Positions 24,734-37,876 of a stretch of 64,000 bases of DNA are shown here, one piece after another. Source of the stretch: Setaria digitata (taxonomy: Eukaryota; Nematoda; Chromadorea; Rhabditida; Setariidae); the NCBI GenBank assembly GCA_003640385.1, contig RCAB01000004.1, positions 682,001-746,000 of the forward strand. Direction: 5' to 3'. Position 1 is the stretch's first letter; every line of letters begins with the position of its first letter. Both the position numbers and the translations under genes were made by a program. The notes beneath the pieces were generated by a model. That model worked only from the letters and a program-made list of their open reading frames with translations. It was not told the origin of the DNA and searched no databases.

Positions 24734-27700
24734 TTATTCATGAAAATGTGGAGCAAAAACAAATATCCCGATTATGGTAGTTATTATCAAAACTGAAAAA
24801 ACGAGAAGACAGCAACGGTCCAACACCACTGCAGCGAATTTCCAATAATCCTGAAATGATGACCCATTATTGTAATTCGGTCAAGAACCGGACGGTTCTT
24901 AGTTTATTATCCAGTGAGAGTTTTATATAATGAACTAATTTCCGGGACAATTCTCAACAAAATTAACACTGGCCCAGAATATACCCTCTCATCCTTCTTC
25001 GTTTTCCTTTTTTTGATTCTTTCTGAAATATACTCAAGTCTGGAGTACATTGCAGCATAATATCTCGTCACCACTAGCTCTCTTTCATTATATTCCTCGT
25101 TCTCTAGAATTGCAGGACGTAGTCTTTAAAGGAGAAAGAAATCGCTTAGGTTTTATTAATTTATAATTTAAAAGTTAATAAAAACGGGAGAAAACATCAT
25201 GTCTTCCAGTGATGACATGATGATGAGAATCATGCATGTTGAAAATGTGTCATTTACCAGGATTTGCAAGCTTTTCCATACATAATTTGATAAGTTTCTC
25301 ATGCGTCACTGCCTTTTTCTGCTCTATTTTCAAGTGTTGTGAGTCAGTAGATAGTCTCTCACCAATTTTTTCTGATATGAATAAATGTGAGGCTGGAATT
25401 TCTGGCATTTTACTAGCCAAAATTGTAAGACAGTCGCTTTCAAATTCAGCCTTAAGTAACGCATGCTTCAGTGCCTTACATCTTTCCAGCTGGAAGCAGT
25501 TGTTTAAATTACTTTATTCCAATTAAATCCATCACACTTCAATCAGTGAAACCTTATTAGTAATGTTACTTGTCGCTTGCCTCTCAGTTTCTTGAAATGG
25601 GAAGTTATATGCGGATAAATAAAAATAAAGCTTGAATGATACCACGATTGGTACTAGATTCCATATTAGTTAGTGACGAAAGAATGTTCTGTGAAAATCT
25701 CACAGACCTGTAAAATTGGACTTCGTGATGCTTGTTGTTTAAATTTTTTATTTTCAATAAAGATCATTTTAGAACCACAATCCATGCGTTCCATTCGTAG
25801 TATTTTTGACATTGAATTAAGGAAGATTACACAAACCTACGAAAGAATACAGCATTTAAATGTTGAGTGCTCCAAAAAGAATAAAAAGAATACTGAAAAA
25901 GAAATGATCTTAATCTACCTCTCTAGATCTAATTTTCCTTACGACTTTCAATAACAATCATTAAATTATTTACCGAGGATTTTACTCGATAGTTTTCGGG
26001 GAGTCTGTAGCGTATGTTCAGGATAGCTATCGTAAATGTTGTCGAGGATGCTACCAGCAATGTTGTTATCGAGAAAAACATCCCTTTACACAACGTTTTC
26101 TTTATCAAATGCATGACAAAAGTGGTAGTGTTTATGAAAGCATTGAATTCAAATTTACCTAGGAGAGATACTGCTTCTGACGTCAGGGGCGTGATCTGGC
26201 TAACATAGATCAGGAAGAAACACATTGAGGAAATCACCGTCGTTTCTGCAACACATAACAATAATACATTGAAAAAAAAAAAAAACATTTATTATATTAA
26301 ATATCCACGAAGATGGCAGATATACTGACTTGCTGCAGTTTTTGATAGTTTCATTCAAACTTGCAGAAGCTTAGTANACATTTATTATATTAAATATCCA
26401 CGAAGATGGCAGATGTACTGACTTGCTGCAGTTTTTGATAGTTTCATTCAAACTTGCAGAAGCTTAGTACTTTTTGGATACTTCACTTTAAATTGATACC
26501 AGAGCAGGCTTAGAAACATTAATATTGATGTTTCCAAACCAAGCGTAGTCTTCCCAAATGGTCCCGGAAATTTCTTACTTTCTTCAATCGAATTGAATTA
26601 ACGAGTGATGGTTGGAACAGGAAATGCCAGATTAAAGGATCAATTTTGGCAAAATTAATGAATTTTATTTGAATAGTGGAAGAATTTTAATAAACTTACG
26701 AAAGCCAATTTTTTCGGATAGATCAATAGGAGGAAGAGTGAACGCGAGCGTAGTGAGCGTAGCAATCAGTAGTGACGGAATGATAATATTGAAACCGTAA
26801 TAAAGTGTCCTTCGACGTATGCTCAAGAAGAATTTAACTGAATAATAGGGGTCAGGGCAGCAGCTGTAATATATCTCTTCACGTTTTGCCCGAGTATCTG
26901 AAGAAGGAAAGAGAAAGCAATTACAAGAAGCAAATGTAATTGAGAAAATTACTTACTTTCTGAAGGATAAACTGACTTTTGATTGTCCATTCTCCACTGG
27001 AAGTGTAATCTGATAAGTCTATTGAGTTCCCTAAAATCAAACCATTTAACCTCATTAGGTCAAACATTGCAAATTCTCCAACATCCTTCTATATGGTCAT
27101 GGTCAGAATTAGTAGTTCACTGGAAACAAAGTTTAAGATACTTGCCTTCTTTTGTATCGACTTTTAGATTTAATGCCAGGCCATTGTACGTCCAAGACCC
27201 GAACTGGAAATTCTTTGATGATAAATAACTTAGACAATTCCGAATAAAAATTTTATATTTTCACTTTTCGAACAAGAAAATTTCACCTTTAAATAACAGG
27301 ACTGATCATCAAATGGGAACCAGGTGATATCAATTCTGCAAGATGTACGAAAAGTGCCTGGTGGAATCCAAATCACATCGCCATTGCTGTATACCAGTAT
27401 TTGACTTTTATAAGTTGAGTCAAAATTTTCATCACCACTGAAAATGAATTTGATTAGGATCATTTCTTCTAAATAGCGAGGCATGCATTTACTGTTAAGT
27501 TTACAGGCAAAAAATCTTTGCAACATCAGTTGTTCTATCTCAGAAACATCGTAAATTGGAAATGACGTAAGTCAGAAACGCTACCTATTGTAAAGAAGAA
27601 TGTCCGGATGCCAAATCATGTTACTTCCAAATCGTATGCTATCAATTTGCTTATATTCTGAACTATTCCACACAAGGCGATAATCATTCCATCTCTGCCA

Positions 27701-28653
27701 CACAAATATTTATTAATATATTAATACAGAAATTCTCAGTATTTTCTTTAGTTACGGAACGAAATCAATGAGGGATTAGCAGAATTATTGTTAGGACAAA
27801 TATTATAGTATAATTCCACAGAGGAAAAGATCTTTCAATAAATATATCAATGTGTGAAACATAATTGTGTCAAATCTCCTATAAGAAACTTACATATTGC
27901 AGCCAAGCATTTATTCCGATAATTTGATTCCGATCGTCCTGAAAGTTGAAGGTATTGAACAAAACACAAAGATCAATTGGTGTCATTTGGTTAATGCATG
28001 AATAATTAAAGGAATGGAAGTGAAAGCTTCTATGCAAGTACTATTTATCATTTCAATAATTCTTTCGAAAAATAAAACTGGTGTGAATGAAACAGACTTA
28101 ACCAAAAAGGCAATTTGCTGCAAATATAATCCAATGGTCACTTGAACGGCGTCACTTGCCTTCGTCACTGGGCGAACTAACTTGTTCGATTTATTCAATA
28201 ATTTTCTGTAAATAAATTTGACAAATAAGGACTACAAACAATATGAATTTTGCTTCTTTTTGCTGCATTTCTCACTTTTAATTGTTCTCGTTCGTTATTG
28301 CTTGGACGAGATTCATATCTTTTAATAAAGCATTCAAATAATGAATGTTTTGCCAAAAATCAAAGTGCTTAACAGTTGATATTAGCTAACTTTTCAAACG
28401 TTTCTAAATAAGTCGTAATTGTTCAATCCAGTCTTTTAAGTCCAGATGAATGATTAAATAATCAAAACAAATTGCATCGTATGATAAGTATTTGAAAAAA
28501 AGGAGTATCTAGAAGTCTGGTGTAGAAGCGTTATATTCAAAATCAGACAACTTACTGATACAGTTGAAGTTCCAATAAACTTGCGCAGCAGAATGAAACC
28601 CAGGAAATGTAAAAAAATCCACGAAGACCGAGTGGGAAAGGATTTGCTGTCAT
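24734..28653 (-). CDS. Cys-loop ligand-gated ion channel, nicotinic receptor alpha-type subunit
   Basis: Fourteen exons join in frame: 28556-28653, 28103-28205, 27894-27938, 27585-27694, 27287-27437, 27146-27203, 26953-27030, 26700-26897, 26159-26245, 25974-26083, 25708-25836, 25258-25489, 24985-25103 and 24734-24850. The product is about 544 residues. A signal peptide (FYISWVSFCCASLLE) leads to the ligand-binding domain: the conserved 45-base exon (DDRNQIIGINAWLQY), loop A WHPDILLYN, and a Cys-loop with 13 residues between cysteines. Loop B is GSWTYNG and loop C is YYSCCPDP, whose adjacent cysteines define alpha-type subunits. M1 is YYGFNIIIPSLLIATLTTL. M2 starts SEKIGFQTTVISSMCFF and M3 MFFSITTLLVASSTTF. 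The M3-M4 loop carries IFLNSMSKILRMER, and M4 begins DYWKFAAVVLDRCC. The glutamate at M2 -1' predicts cation selectivity. Pore residues are unusual (see findings). I do not assign a named C. elegans orthologue. The intron between 26953 and 27203 needs a GC donor. Confidence 0.92.
26285..26469. repeat. 92-bp near-identical tandem copies around a single N (probable assembly join)
   Basis: Positions 26285-26376 and 26378-26469 are the same 92 bases with one difference (ATATA versus ATGTA). They are separated by the single N at 26377. The pair sits in the intron between the M1 and M2 exons of the receptor gene. The pattern is that of two contigs with overlapping ends joined without merging. Confidence 0.9.
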
Positions 28654-29570
28654 TTTCAGTAATTTTATTGAAATATCAACTTCAGTTCAATTCTTCACTT
28701 TATTTACCAAGCTCTTGTATAAGTTTACATACTGTGCTCGGCCCATCAAGTCTTCCACAAAACAGGAATATTTATTCCCTTGCAACTACTCGAATAAGTG
28801 CTCATTTGCAGTAAGCCACACATGTTAATCATGTCAATTTTCCATAAAATTTAGAACTCATTTAGTAAACGGATCAATAATGATAAACATAACAACTAGA
28901 CCTTTATACCAGCAAAAACCAAACCACACTTTGCAAGGAATGGATATTTTATGCAATATTTTTGTGATCCCAAAGATTAAACTCATAAAGATAACAGAAA
29001 TTCGACAATGACTCTACAGACGATCTCCACTCAAACATATGATAGTAAAACCAGTGCGAAAGTTGAGCCTTTTAAATCTTTGCTCTTCAAGAAAGTATTT
29101 TATTGAATACACAGACAATTCGGATAAAGCAGCAATGAGATTTACAAATGAGTGGAAAAATATAAAGGCATTAGACAACTGTATTTAAAAAAGAGAACAA
29201 AATAAGAATTCTAATAAGTGGGTTTCCTATCAGCAGAATAATAGACTGTGAATAAATTTCGATCTTTTTTCATTCCATGTTTCTAAGTTAAGACTTAGAG
29301 TAACGTGAAACGAGAAAAAACTGAAGTGTAATAGTAGTTTATTGAAAGGCTCAAAATGTGAAAAATATAATAATTCATATAATGATGCTCAAAACTTCGA
29401 ATTGGTAGCATGAAGCTAAAACACAGTTTACCGACTCACTTTTATAGGAATTTTCATGGCATTGGACATCTCTTTTTGAAGGAAAAAACTTTTTTTTTTT
29501 CAGGACGCACCGGAATTCTCCTAGTACGTAAGTTTCAAAAAACTGCAATTACAATATTCAAATATATCAA
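28654..29570. other. Intergenic stretch between TMEM94 and the receptor gene
   Basis: About 900 AT-rich bases lie between the TMEM94 stop and the receptor start, both on the minus strand. This should hold the TMEM94 3' untranslated region and the receptor promoter. Unlike most genes here, no clear splice acceptor lies close before the receptor ATG. Confidence 0.5.
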
Positions 29571-32500
29571 TCAGTAGGGCGAATTCATTCCTAATTTTGT
29601 GTTGAAACTGAGCTTCCTCCTTCGTTGGTCACGATGATGAAGTCTGATAAAACGAAGCTTGCATATTTCTCCAATAATAATTATTATTATTATCCACAAA
29701 AAAGAGACCACTGTAATCCAAATCTTGCAGTCAGAAAGATAACTTAGCAGCGAGCCACACGAAAGATTTGTGTAAGTGATCTGGGAAAAAAAAATAAAAT
29801 CACTTCTGTCTCATTTTGCACCAAGTTATTTCCATTGTTGCCAATAACTTATCCTCATTAGAAGAAATGATAGCATACAGAGTGCTGGATCAATGTTAAC
29901 AAGATTGTACTTGGGAAGATATGCTGAACATAGTTAACATTGAAAACAAAGAGCAATATTAAATTCACACCTGGAAGAGAATGACGCAGCAGATAGCAGC
30001 TACCCAATAATAATTAGCAGGTGGATATTTTACCCAGCAACTATCACGAAAATGAACGAAACCCATTGATAAAGTACATAAGTAGAGAAGTAGCTGAAGA
30101 GAGAATCATTTTACATTCAAATAACAATGTAAAGAGCTAAAAAAAGCCCCGATTCTTCAATACTTCAGTACTGTACATCAAACAATCCGTACTTGTCTTT
30201 TGAAATTTTTTTTTTCTTGGGAGGAGGGGGGAAAGGAAAGTTCAACCCACATAAAAAGATGCGACGTGCTGGCCAATAATGATAGCTTGATTGGCAGAAC
30301 AAAATGAACAATTGAAAGTTTCCCGCTGCTGGTACTTTCTTCCCATTATTAACACCTAAGAAAATTATTTATAGAGTAAAAGTGCTCCTGCAAGTAGTTT
30401 TTTCAAGTGATGCTATATTTCAGTTGCGAGTGCAATTATACTCTTTTTCTATGATTGTAAAAAAAATATATGAACTTATATATATGAATATATGAACTAA
30501 TATATGAACTTACGGTGCTGTGATAAATGAGACAGACAAGGAAAACCGATGGAAGAAAGTTTATTGAGAAATAAATAGTCGCACGGCGTATGACCCGTTT
30601 TGGAGCTGAAGAAATATTTTTTGGTGCTATTTCATTCCAACTTCCATTGTATCCATGGGGTGAAGCCATCAGTGATAATGCTAACAGTGGAATATATATA
30701 ATTATAAAAAGGAAGGCCTAAAATATGTATAATATAAGCTCGCAATTTTCATTTATAAGCACTTTATTTTATTCTTCATTTGGAAGATTAAATTGTGAAT
30801 TCAAATTTATTTTAATTAGTTAAGAAAAAAATAGGTTTTTCAAAATTTCATTCTTATAAAAGAAGGAGCTCACTGAGTCAATATGTTTTGTTGTTGAAAT
30901 TTTAAACTGTTTCCTGCGATGCTAAACAAACCTGGAAAATGGATAGCATATTCGGGAGGAATAAAAGAGAGAAAATTTGTTGAAGTATAAGTGCAATCGA
31001 TGAAAATACAAAAAACAACAGAGAAGAGCGAAATGCCCGCAACTGATGGCGACAAAATGAGATTAATGGGACGAGGTCCACAGTCTGAAATAATCATAAC
31101 AATCGTAGATAATGGTGTCAAAATTCTACTTAAATTATCGAAAAGCGAGCTGACTTTGAAGAAGATCAAGTCAAAATTCTTATTTGGTACTGTTCTGTTA
31201 TACCGATCGATTCGTAAGTATTAGGTTAAATCTGGTAAGAAAATATGTATATGTTACACACTACTCCATCGTTAAGAAAAAAAAAACACTTCTCGTATGC
31301 ATAGTAAGTTTGTATTACCTGATTTGGAAACACGACAATATCACAACACAATCCCATAAGCAAAGTTGCGATAACTGATGCCTTTTTAAGTCCACTATTA
31401 CTCGGCGAACTTTCTTTGCTGCATAAAGCAGGATGCTGAGGTTCAATACTGATTGAACAGCTACCCTAAAAAAGACTTTAGGAAAAAAGTATCAGGAATC
31501 TGCATAATATGGAAAACTTCAAGCGAATACATTTCAAATAAATTAAAACCAAACTTACTTGATTAAATATGCTGCTATTGAAATAATTTAGTGATGATCC
31601 AACAACAAGCACTACTTCGCCATAATCCTGAATTATGATAACTAAATTGTAGTGTGAAGTAAAATGATGCAATTAATTCAAAAAGTAGGAAATGTATAAT
31701 TTTAAAGCTGAGGCAACTTCAAAGTACGTTGCAATGTAAAGAAAAATAAAAAATATGACCACCTTGGGAAGTGATTTTTTTAGAAAATTATAGAAATCAG
31801 AAAATGAAATTTAACCTGCATTATTTCAATCATTTTTTGGCAAGAAAGATGGTCGCAGTCCGTAAAAAGGCTAACCAGAAGGGGAACATTGTCAACATTC
31901 TCCAAATGAGGGCGTATATTATTGATTCCTAAATTGAAACTCTCACATTAAAATGAAAAACACAAAATTCTTATTCCTTCGTGAAATATGACGAATTTCA
32001 AATGTTTAATCTCTGACTAACCTGACGGCAATTTCGCTTTATTCGGAAAAATCCCAGGTCTTGTTTCTTCATTATATGAAGATACTGAACAATGACTCTG
32101 TCTATTTTTTAACGATGGGTCCTGATAAGAAACTAATGTTCATTATACAAAAAATTTGTGACAGACAATAAAAAATTGGCGAAATTGCACAACTTAGAGT
32201 AAACAAACCGATTCCGATGATTTTGGGGTTGAACAAAAACTGCATTTGCTTTGATTTGAGGATTTCGCAAAACTTCTGGAACGAAATACCTACAAAACTT
32301 TTTTCACAAGGACGACAAAAGTTCTGGTTTAAAGTTTTAATGACATAGAGTTTTACTAACAAGTTTCACTAAAAATAATTAGGAATAACTGAACAGATCT
32401 TAAAGTAAAATTTCATCAAGAAAATTAAAATCTAAAACAATAATGTTGCTGCGAAATTTAGAGGGCTTGCAATATCTTCGAACCGGTTGAGAATGTGTTT

Positions 32501-35500
32501 CATAGGCTCTTAATAAAAGTAGGCAATAAGATGGGACCTGAAGATATTACTAATTGAGAAAGCAGAAGAATAACTTCGCTGCAGCGGAAAACTTCCACAC
32601 CAAGTAGCTGAACGATGCAGTGCTAACTCTGCTGGATGAAAATAAGAGTGGTGCTTTACATCAAGAACTGCTGACTGTTCACCTACAAATATTAGAAAAT
32701 AAGACGTGTCCAAATTTTTTTGACAATTTTCTGGATAAATTCTAATGATGAGGATAAGTTCTTTTAGCAGATTATAATGAAACGAGTTGCTACTGATTTG
32801 ACCGTTAAGTTACAACAAACAGTCAGTACAGGTCTGGGTAATCGAAATGGCATACAATCGGTAAACGTTTGATGCAGTGTTTTAAATATTTCACAAATTT
32901 CAACACAAAATTTATATAAAAAGTGTTTTTTTTTAAATAAAAGAACTTAACTAAAACTAACTATTCGAAGAAAACTATAATATAAATGATATCTTCTGTG
33001 TCTAAATTGTCTCACCTTCACTGGCTAATGAAATATGGCAATTCCATCCTGCTTCTAGGCCCAACTTTTCAGCAAAAATTCGACTGCGCAATTCATTTTC
33101 TTTCGAGAAGTAAATAAATCGAATGCAAGCATGAGCTAACTGTTCAACTAATTGAACGACATCATTTCGTGCCTGGAAATCGCCCAAAAAATTATGAGAC
33201 TTGTATGAAATTTATGAAAAACACATATTAAGCAGGAGTGAATATTTTAATTGAGAAAATGACCTGATGTTGTAAGACAAGCAAACCACACAATGTTTGC
33301 CCATGCATAACTTCCTCAAAGCATTCGTAAGCAGTATGTAAAGGAAACTCGCGATAGAACGCATTTAAACATTCCATGTCAAGACTGACTGTTCTTGGAA
33401 TTGAAATCTTCCCACTGACATCCTGATACTTTCGTAGCAAGGAAACATCAATATATCTTTTACTAAGAGTATCGGAAATAGTGCAACCCAATGTACGATA
33501 ACCAAGAACCAAGCAAAATCTGGAACAGTGTCATCTTGCAGTCTCTTTGACTAAGGAGCTTTGGAGAAAGACGAAATTTCATATTCTTCAATCCTATAAT
33601 TTGCTAACAATGATTGATTTTTGTGCAATAATTCGTTAATATTCTAATGAGTCCATATACAGAATAATTTCATACAAGATCAACTGTCGTTTACAATTTC
33701 AGTAGTCAAAAAAAAGGCTCTAAAACCTAAACTGAAACCATATAAGATGTCCAACACACCCTGTCATCGTGTTGCGTTGATAAAAATCAAGAACTCGTTT
33801 ATGCAAATTTGATGCGTATGGTTCTAGGGAATTTTCACACCATACATGAGTGCAAGCACTAAGTAATAAATCAGCTGTTCCTTGACTCATCACATGATAA
33901 TACATCGATGTTGCATCCTTCGTAATTGTCACGAACGCATTTTCCAACAACGTTTGGAATTTGCGTGGTCTAAATTGTGATATTTATTATCAAAATAATA
34001 TATGTGCTACTTTTCAAAATCAAAGTACTTGGAGTCTAAAATCATTCAGAATGATCATAGAGTGGATGACTTAAACCAACAGATTTTTGTGAAAGAGAGT
34101 GGTTGTAGAAAAAACCAGAAAATATATAAAAAAAAAGAACCCTTGAAGTTAAGGAAACAAGTGTTAAACTGACTCGTTATCAGATCCTTCACTTGGCAAT
34201 CGCTTATAAAATCCTATTGTTTTTGTTTCAGAACTATTAAACTGTTTCAAAGTTTCACTGTCAATCCTGCAAATGGATGAGTACGAAAGACGCAGTTTTA
34301 TGTTCGCCTTTTCAGTTTCTTGCATATTTCAGTGATTACTTTTCACTGCTGCATAACTTACTATGTTTCCTAGCATCGGATGAAGACTGTCATAAAACTT
34401 CAAATCTCAGTAACATAGGCAATGGATATTAATGAACTTGGGATGAGTTTCTAAATGGAAAATTAATAAATGCAATAAAAATTTTGGTGGACAAACCCTA
34501 ATAATTGAGCTAATGCACAGTAACAATGTCGATTAGCAACTGCAATAGTGTTCGGCACGGTTTCCGAAGCACTATTGATATGATCGAGAAATAACGAATA
34601 GTGTGACAGCAGAGAACATCCATTTAAAACATTACTAATTCCAATTGGTAGCAAGGAACCTTTATAGCGACCCCTGAATTATTATAGAAGAAATAAGAAC
34701 TATCTGTAGTGTCATACTAGAAGGAAATTTCAGTTACAACTCTGGCACTAGCGATAACATGGAACCTACCATAAAGAGTCATCGAAATGTACAGGAAAAG
34801 ACTCTGCTCCATCCATCGTTAAATCCAAGATTTTTGGCATTACTTTCCGCTCATTCCCTTGAAAAATGTGAAAAAACTATGTACTCAGCAGGCTTAGAAA
34901 TGAATATACAATAACGCAAGATAGAGGAAATAAATAAATTCTCAAAATTCAAACCTTTTCCAAGCGGGTCATCGGAATGAAAGCACAGTACTTTTTCAAC
35001 TGTTGCATTTGGCCATGAAAGCAGCCCTTTCTTATCCAAAAAGGCACAGGATGTTAGACTACCACATGTGAAAACGAAATCCGCTGAAGCATGAAAATGA
35101 CCTAAAAGCGTACGTAAATTATTATTTTTGTTATTCCGCTTTATTAATTCAGTCATTACAAAGTAAATACCTGTAAAATAGTGATAAACTGCCTTAAAAC
35201 CATTGGTGACTGTTCTTTTTCTGCTTCTATCAACAAAAATTCGAGTTGTGACTACTTCGGAGCTTGATGTACAGTACTGCAGGTTATGATCGTTACCCAA
35301 AACAAAACCCAAATTCCTCAAAATACAAAACCATCAAAACAGGTTTTAGAATGAAGCATGAAATGATCTTCAAAACCATTTCATGAAAATGCTCCATTCA
35401 AAAATATATTCGGGAATGAATACATTAAAACAAAGCAACACGACATTAGTATTATCACATTATTGTAATGTGTCCACTGGCAATGTTAACTATAAGTCGT

Positions 35501-37442
35501 GTTTTTCGAAGTACATTCCGTCCCATCATGCGAACCAATGTTCTTGACGTACATGCACCTTTGAAAACCCATGAAAATCTGTTTTGTCACGCTATTGCAC
35601 GAAGGAATCCATTTATAAGACACTATAATATAATTTTAAACAGTACCATAACTTTCCAAGCAAATAGAAAACCGGAATCATAGGTCCCAAAAGTGGGAAA
35701 AAAATCAGCGATGCATCTACCAAGAAATTAGCAATACTTTCTCTCGCCACGAAAAAGTACCTTAAAACATTTACGGTTTAAAGACTATTTTTATCGCATT
35801 CGTTCAATACAGGGAATTGCCACCACTAACCGAAAACAACGTAATGTGAATGTAATAGTGAATATGAAAGGCAAAAAGCATCGTTCAAGAATAAAATGAA
35901 GTGTCATGTCGATTTCCGAATTCAGTAGATTTGACTGTTTTTTCTGATTACGAAAGGCTGCACGTATGTGTTTGATAATTGGTGGTTCAACAACTTCACA
36001 CAATGTTGATTTTGATGGGAATATCTAAAAAATAGTAATGTAAACTTGAAATAATGAGCAAACTTTACCACTTTAAAAACGAAATTAAAATGAAACAGAA
36101 TCAGAAAAAAAAAAAAGAATAAAAGCAAACTCCATGAGTTTCAGGGCAAGGTATTTCTAAAAACCGTGGCTTATCTCCCAAATCAATAATATCTCCATGC
36201 TGTGAAAGACATCGGCACGGCGATGATTGCCCAGCACGAAGTTCTATGATGTCACCATCTACCAAAAGCATCCATGGAACATTTACTAACTGAAATCAAG
36301 CATGGATGTCCTGTGTAACACAGGGATTTTAAATTTTTTCTTCTCTTTATTGGAGAATTTTTGTCAAATGTGTTGATAAACCAATTACACCAAAAGACCG
36401 AAACATCGTACCAATAACGGTCACGATCACAGTGAGGATTGGCTACATCCCCAAGAAAGAATCTTAACTACTCAAAAGATTTCGTTTGAGATTTTGCTAA
36501 AGAAATGGCAAAATCAGGCTGAATCGTTCTTTTTCTAAAACAGAAGTGTGCTACTAGCAAACGATATCATTTTGCCTTTTCAATCCTTAGCAGAAATTGT
36601 ACCTCCCTATGTGACAGATATTCAGGACAAGAGTTCTTTGAGTGAACATTCAGCGAAGTGAAGATAATAAATAAGCATACTGCAAATAAAGTACCTTGTG
36701 ATCCCTATATGTCCATTGCAAACTGATGGCATCAGATGGTGGTGCATGAAGATGTTCATATTCGAAATCCTCCTCTTTCAGTGATTTCACTATATCCAAA
36801 ATATTTAAAGCTCTGCCAATAACGGCAAGCCGTTGTATATGGTAAATGTTTGATGAAAGATAGATGTTGAATACTGTTATAATCAACAACAGAATTGATC
36901 CGAGCTGATCGAGTAAAGTGTAACATCTAAATATGTCTCACAAAATAATTTATCTGTACTTTCTCAACTTAATCAAAATTAGAACTCCATAAAAAACAGT
37001 CCAGAAAACAGAACCTGAAGAAACCACAACCCAATAGTATAAGGCAACAGAAAAGTGAAGTTACTGCATATACAAGACAAAAGTTTCCAGTAGTTACTTG
37101 ATCATGTGTCAAAAATCTGAAAATTCACTGCTTCACCACAAAGAATCTTTAAAAGGAATGTTTTAAAACTCCTGGTAGCAAGGAAATATTTTTATGATAT
37201 ATGCACACTCAAATATTCCAGACTGCCAACTAAAACACCCTTCACGTTCATTTTCACTCAAGACAATTGGCAGACGATGAATGCTCCTATAGGCGTCTAT
37301 ATTTTCAGTAATGTCTAATAAGAGGTAACCTGAAGGTAAATGGTCCAGCAATACGTTCACGCTCTCTACCAATTTCAGATTCCAGTATGTCGCAGAGCCT
37401 TGCTAAAGCCTTCTTTGTGCTTAATCCAATCTTAAGATCCAT
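29571..37442 (-). CDS. TMEM94: TMEM94, P-type-ATPase-like multi-pass ER membrane protein
   Basis: Minus-strand exons match TMEM94 throughout. The start MDLKIGLSTKKALARL (37361-37442) equals the family N-terminus. An A-domain segment has LLVDGDIIELRAGQ (about 36250). The degenerate phosphorylation loop reads DKKGLLSWPN (about 35020). Other matches are GTADLLLSAC with KRVLDFYQR (about 33780-33880), ACIRFIYFSKENELRSRIFA and GWNCHISL (33030-33130), and NVDNVPLLVSLFTDC. The C-terminus is TKLGMNSPY. The last exons are resolved in frame: 31319-31465, 30932-31084, 30514-30717, 30251-30355, 29971-30093 and 29571-29780. They hold the C-terminal membrane helices. Vertebrate TMEM94 resides in the ER and has been proposed as a magnesium transporter. 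A splice acceptor lies three bases before the ATG. The region from 37100 to 37360 was not resolved, because the frame breaks between exon 1 and the next open frame. Confidence 0.93.
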
Positions 37443-37445
37443 TAC

Positions 37446-37876
37446 CTGCTTTAACCGCAATAGTTTTGAGAAATGTCAGGATACGGTGCGAACCTCTTCT
37501 CATCTATATATAGTAATATAGTAACATCTGTATGTAGTAATAATACTGACCAATCTACGAACAGGAGGACAGCCAAATTTATAATCACTGCTATTAGCAA
37601 ACACAACTTTTTTCAGCCATAATGAAGCATTTACCGCTAAGGAAATTTGTGTCACCAAGATCGGTCTCCCAGTGCAAACTGTGCCAACAATATTTCTAGT
37701 ACGCATATCACATTTACTCTTTTTGAATCTTCGCTTAACAAGCAGCAAGTTATGTTAAAACATCTCGCTACATATAATTGGTCTACCCAAATAATGCATT
37801 CATTATGTGCATCACAAACTACAGATACACTTCAAAACTTTTTATACTTTAAAAAGCAAAGCAACAAAACAAAATA
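37446..37876 (-). other. Short spacer between RPL31 and TMEM94
   Basis: The RPL31 stop (37877) and the TMEM94 acceptor (37446-37448) are about 430 bases apart on the same strand. This is within the range of nematode operon spacers, although on the long side. The open frame 37500-37748 in it has no recognisable content. Confidence 0.5.

Noticed and set aside
25236..25526. 96-codon plus-strand open frame
   Set aside because: It is antisense to a receptor exon (25258-25489) that fits the minus-strand gene in phase.
30470..30515. Degenerate ATATATGAAC repeats as a possible array
   Set aside because: Only about four imperfect short units, without spacers; simple AT-rich sequence in an intron.
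30870..31169. 99-codon minus-strand open frame in TMEM94
   Set aside because: The true exon (30932-31084) is in another frame, which encodes the expected membrane segment and joins its neighbours in phase 0.
35468..35683. 71-codon plus-strand open frame inside TMEM94
   Set aside because: It runs against the direction of a well supported gene and shows no conserved motif.
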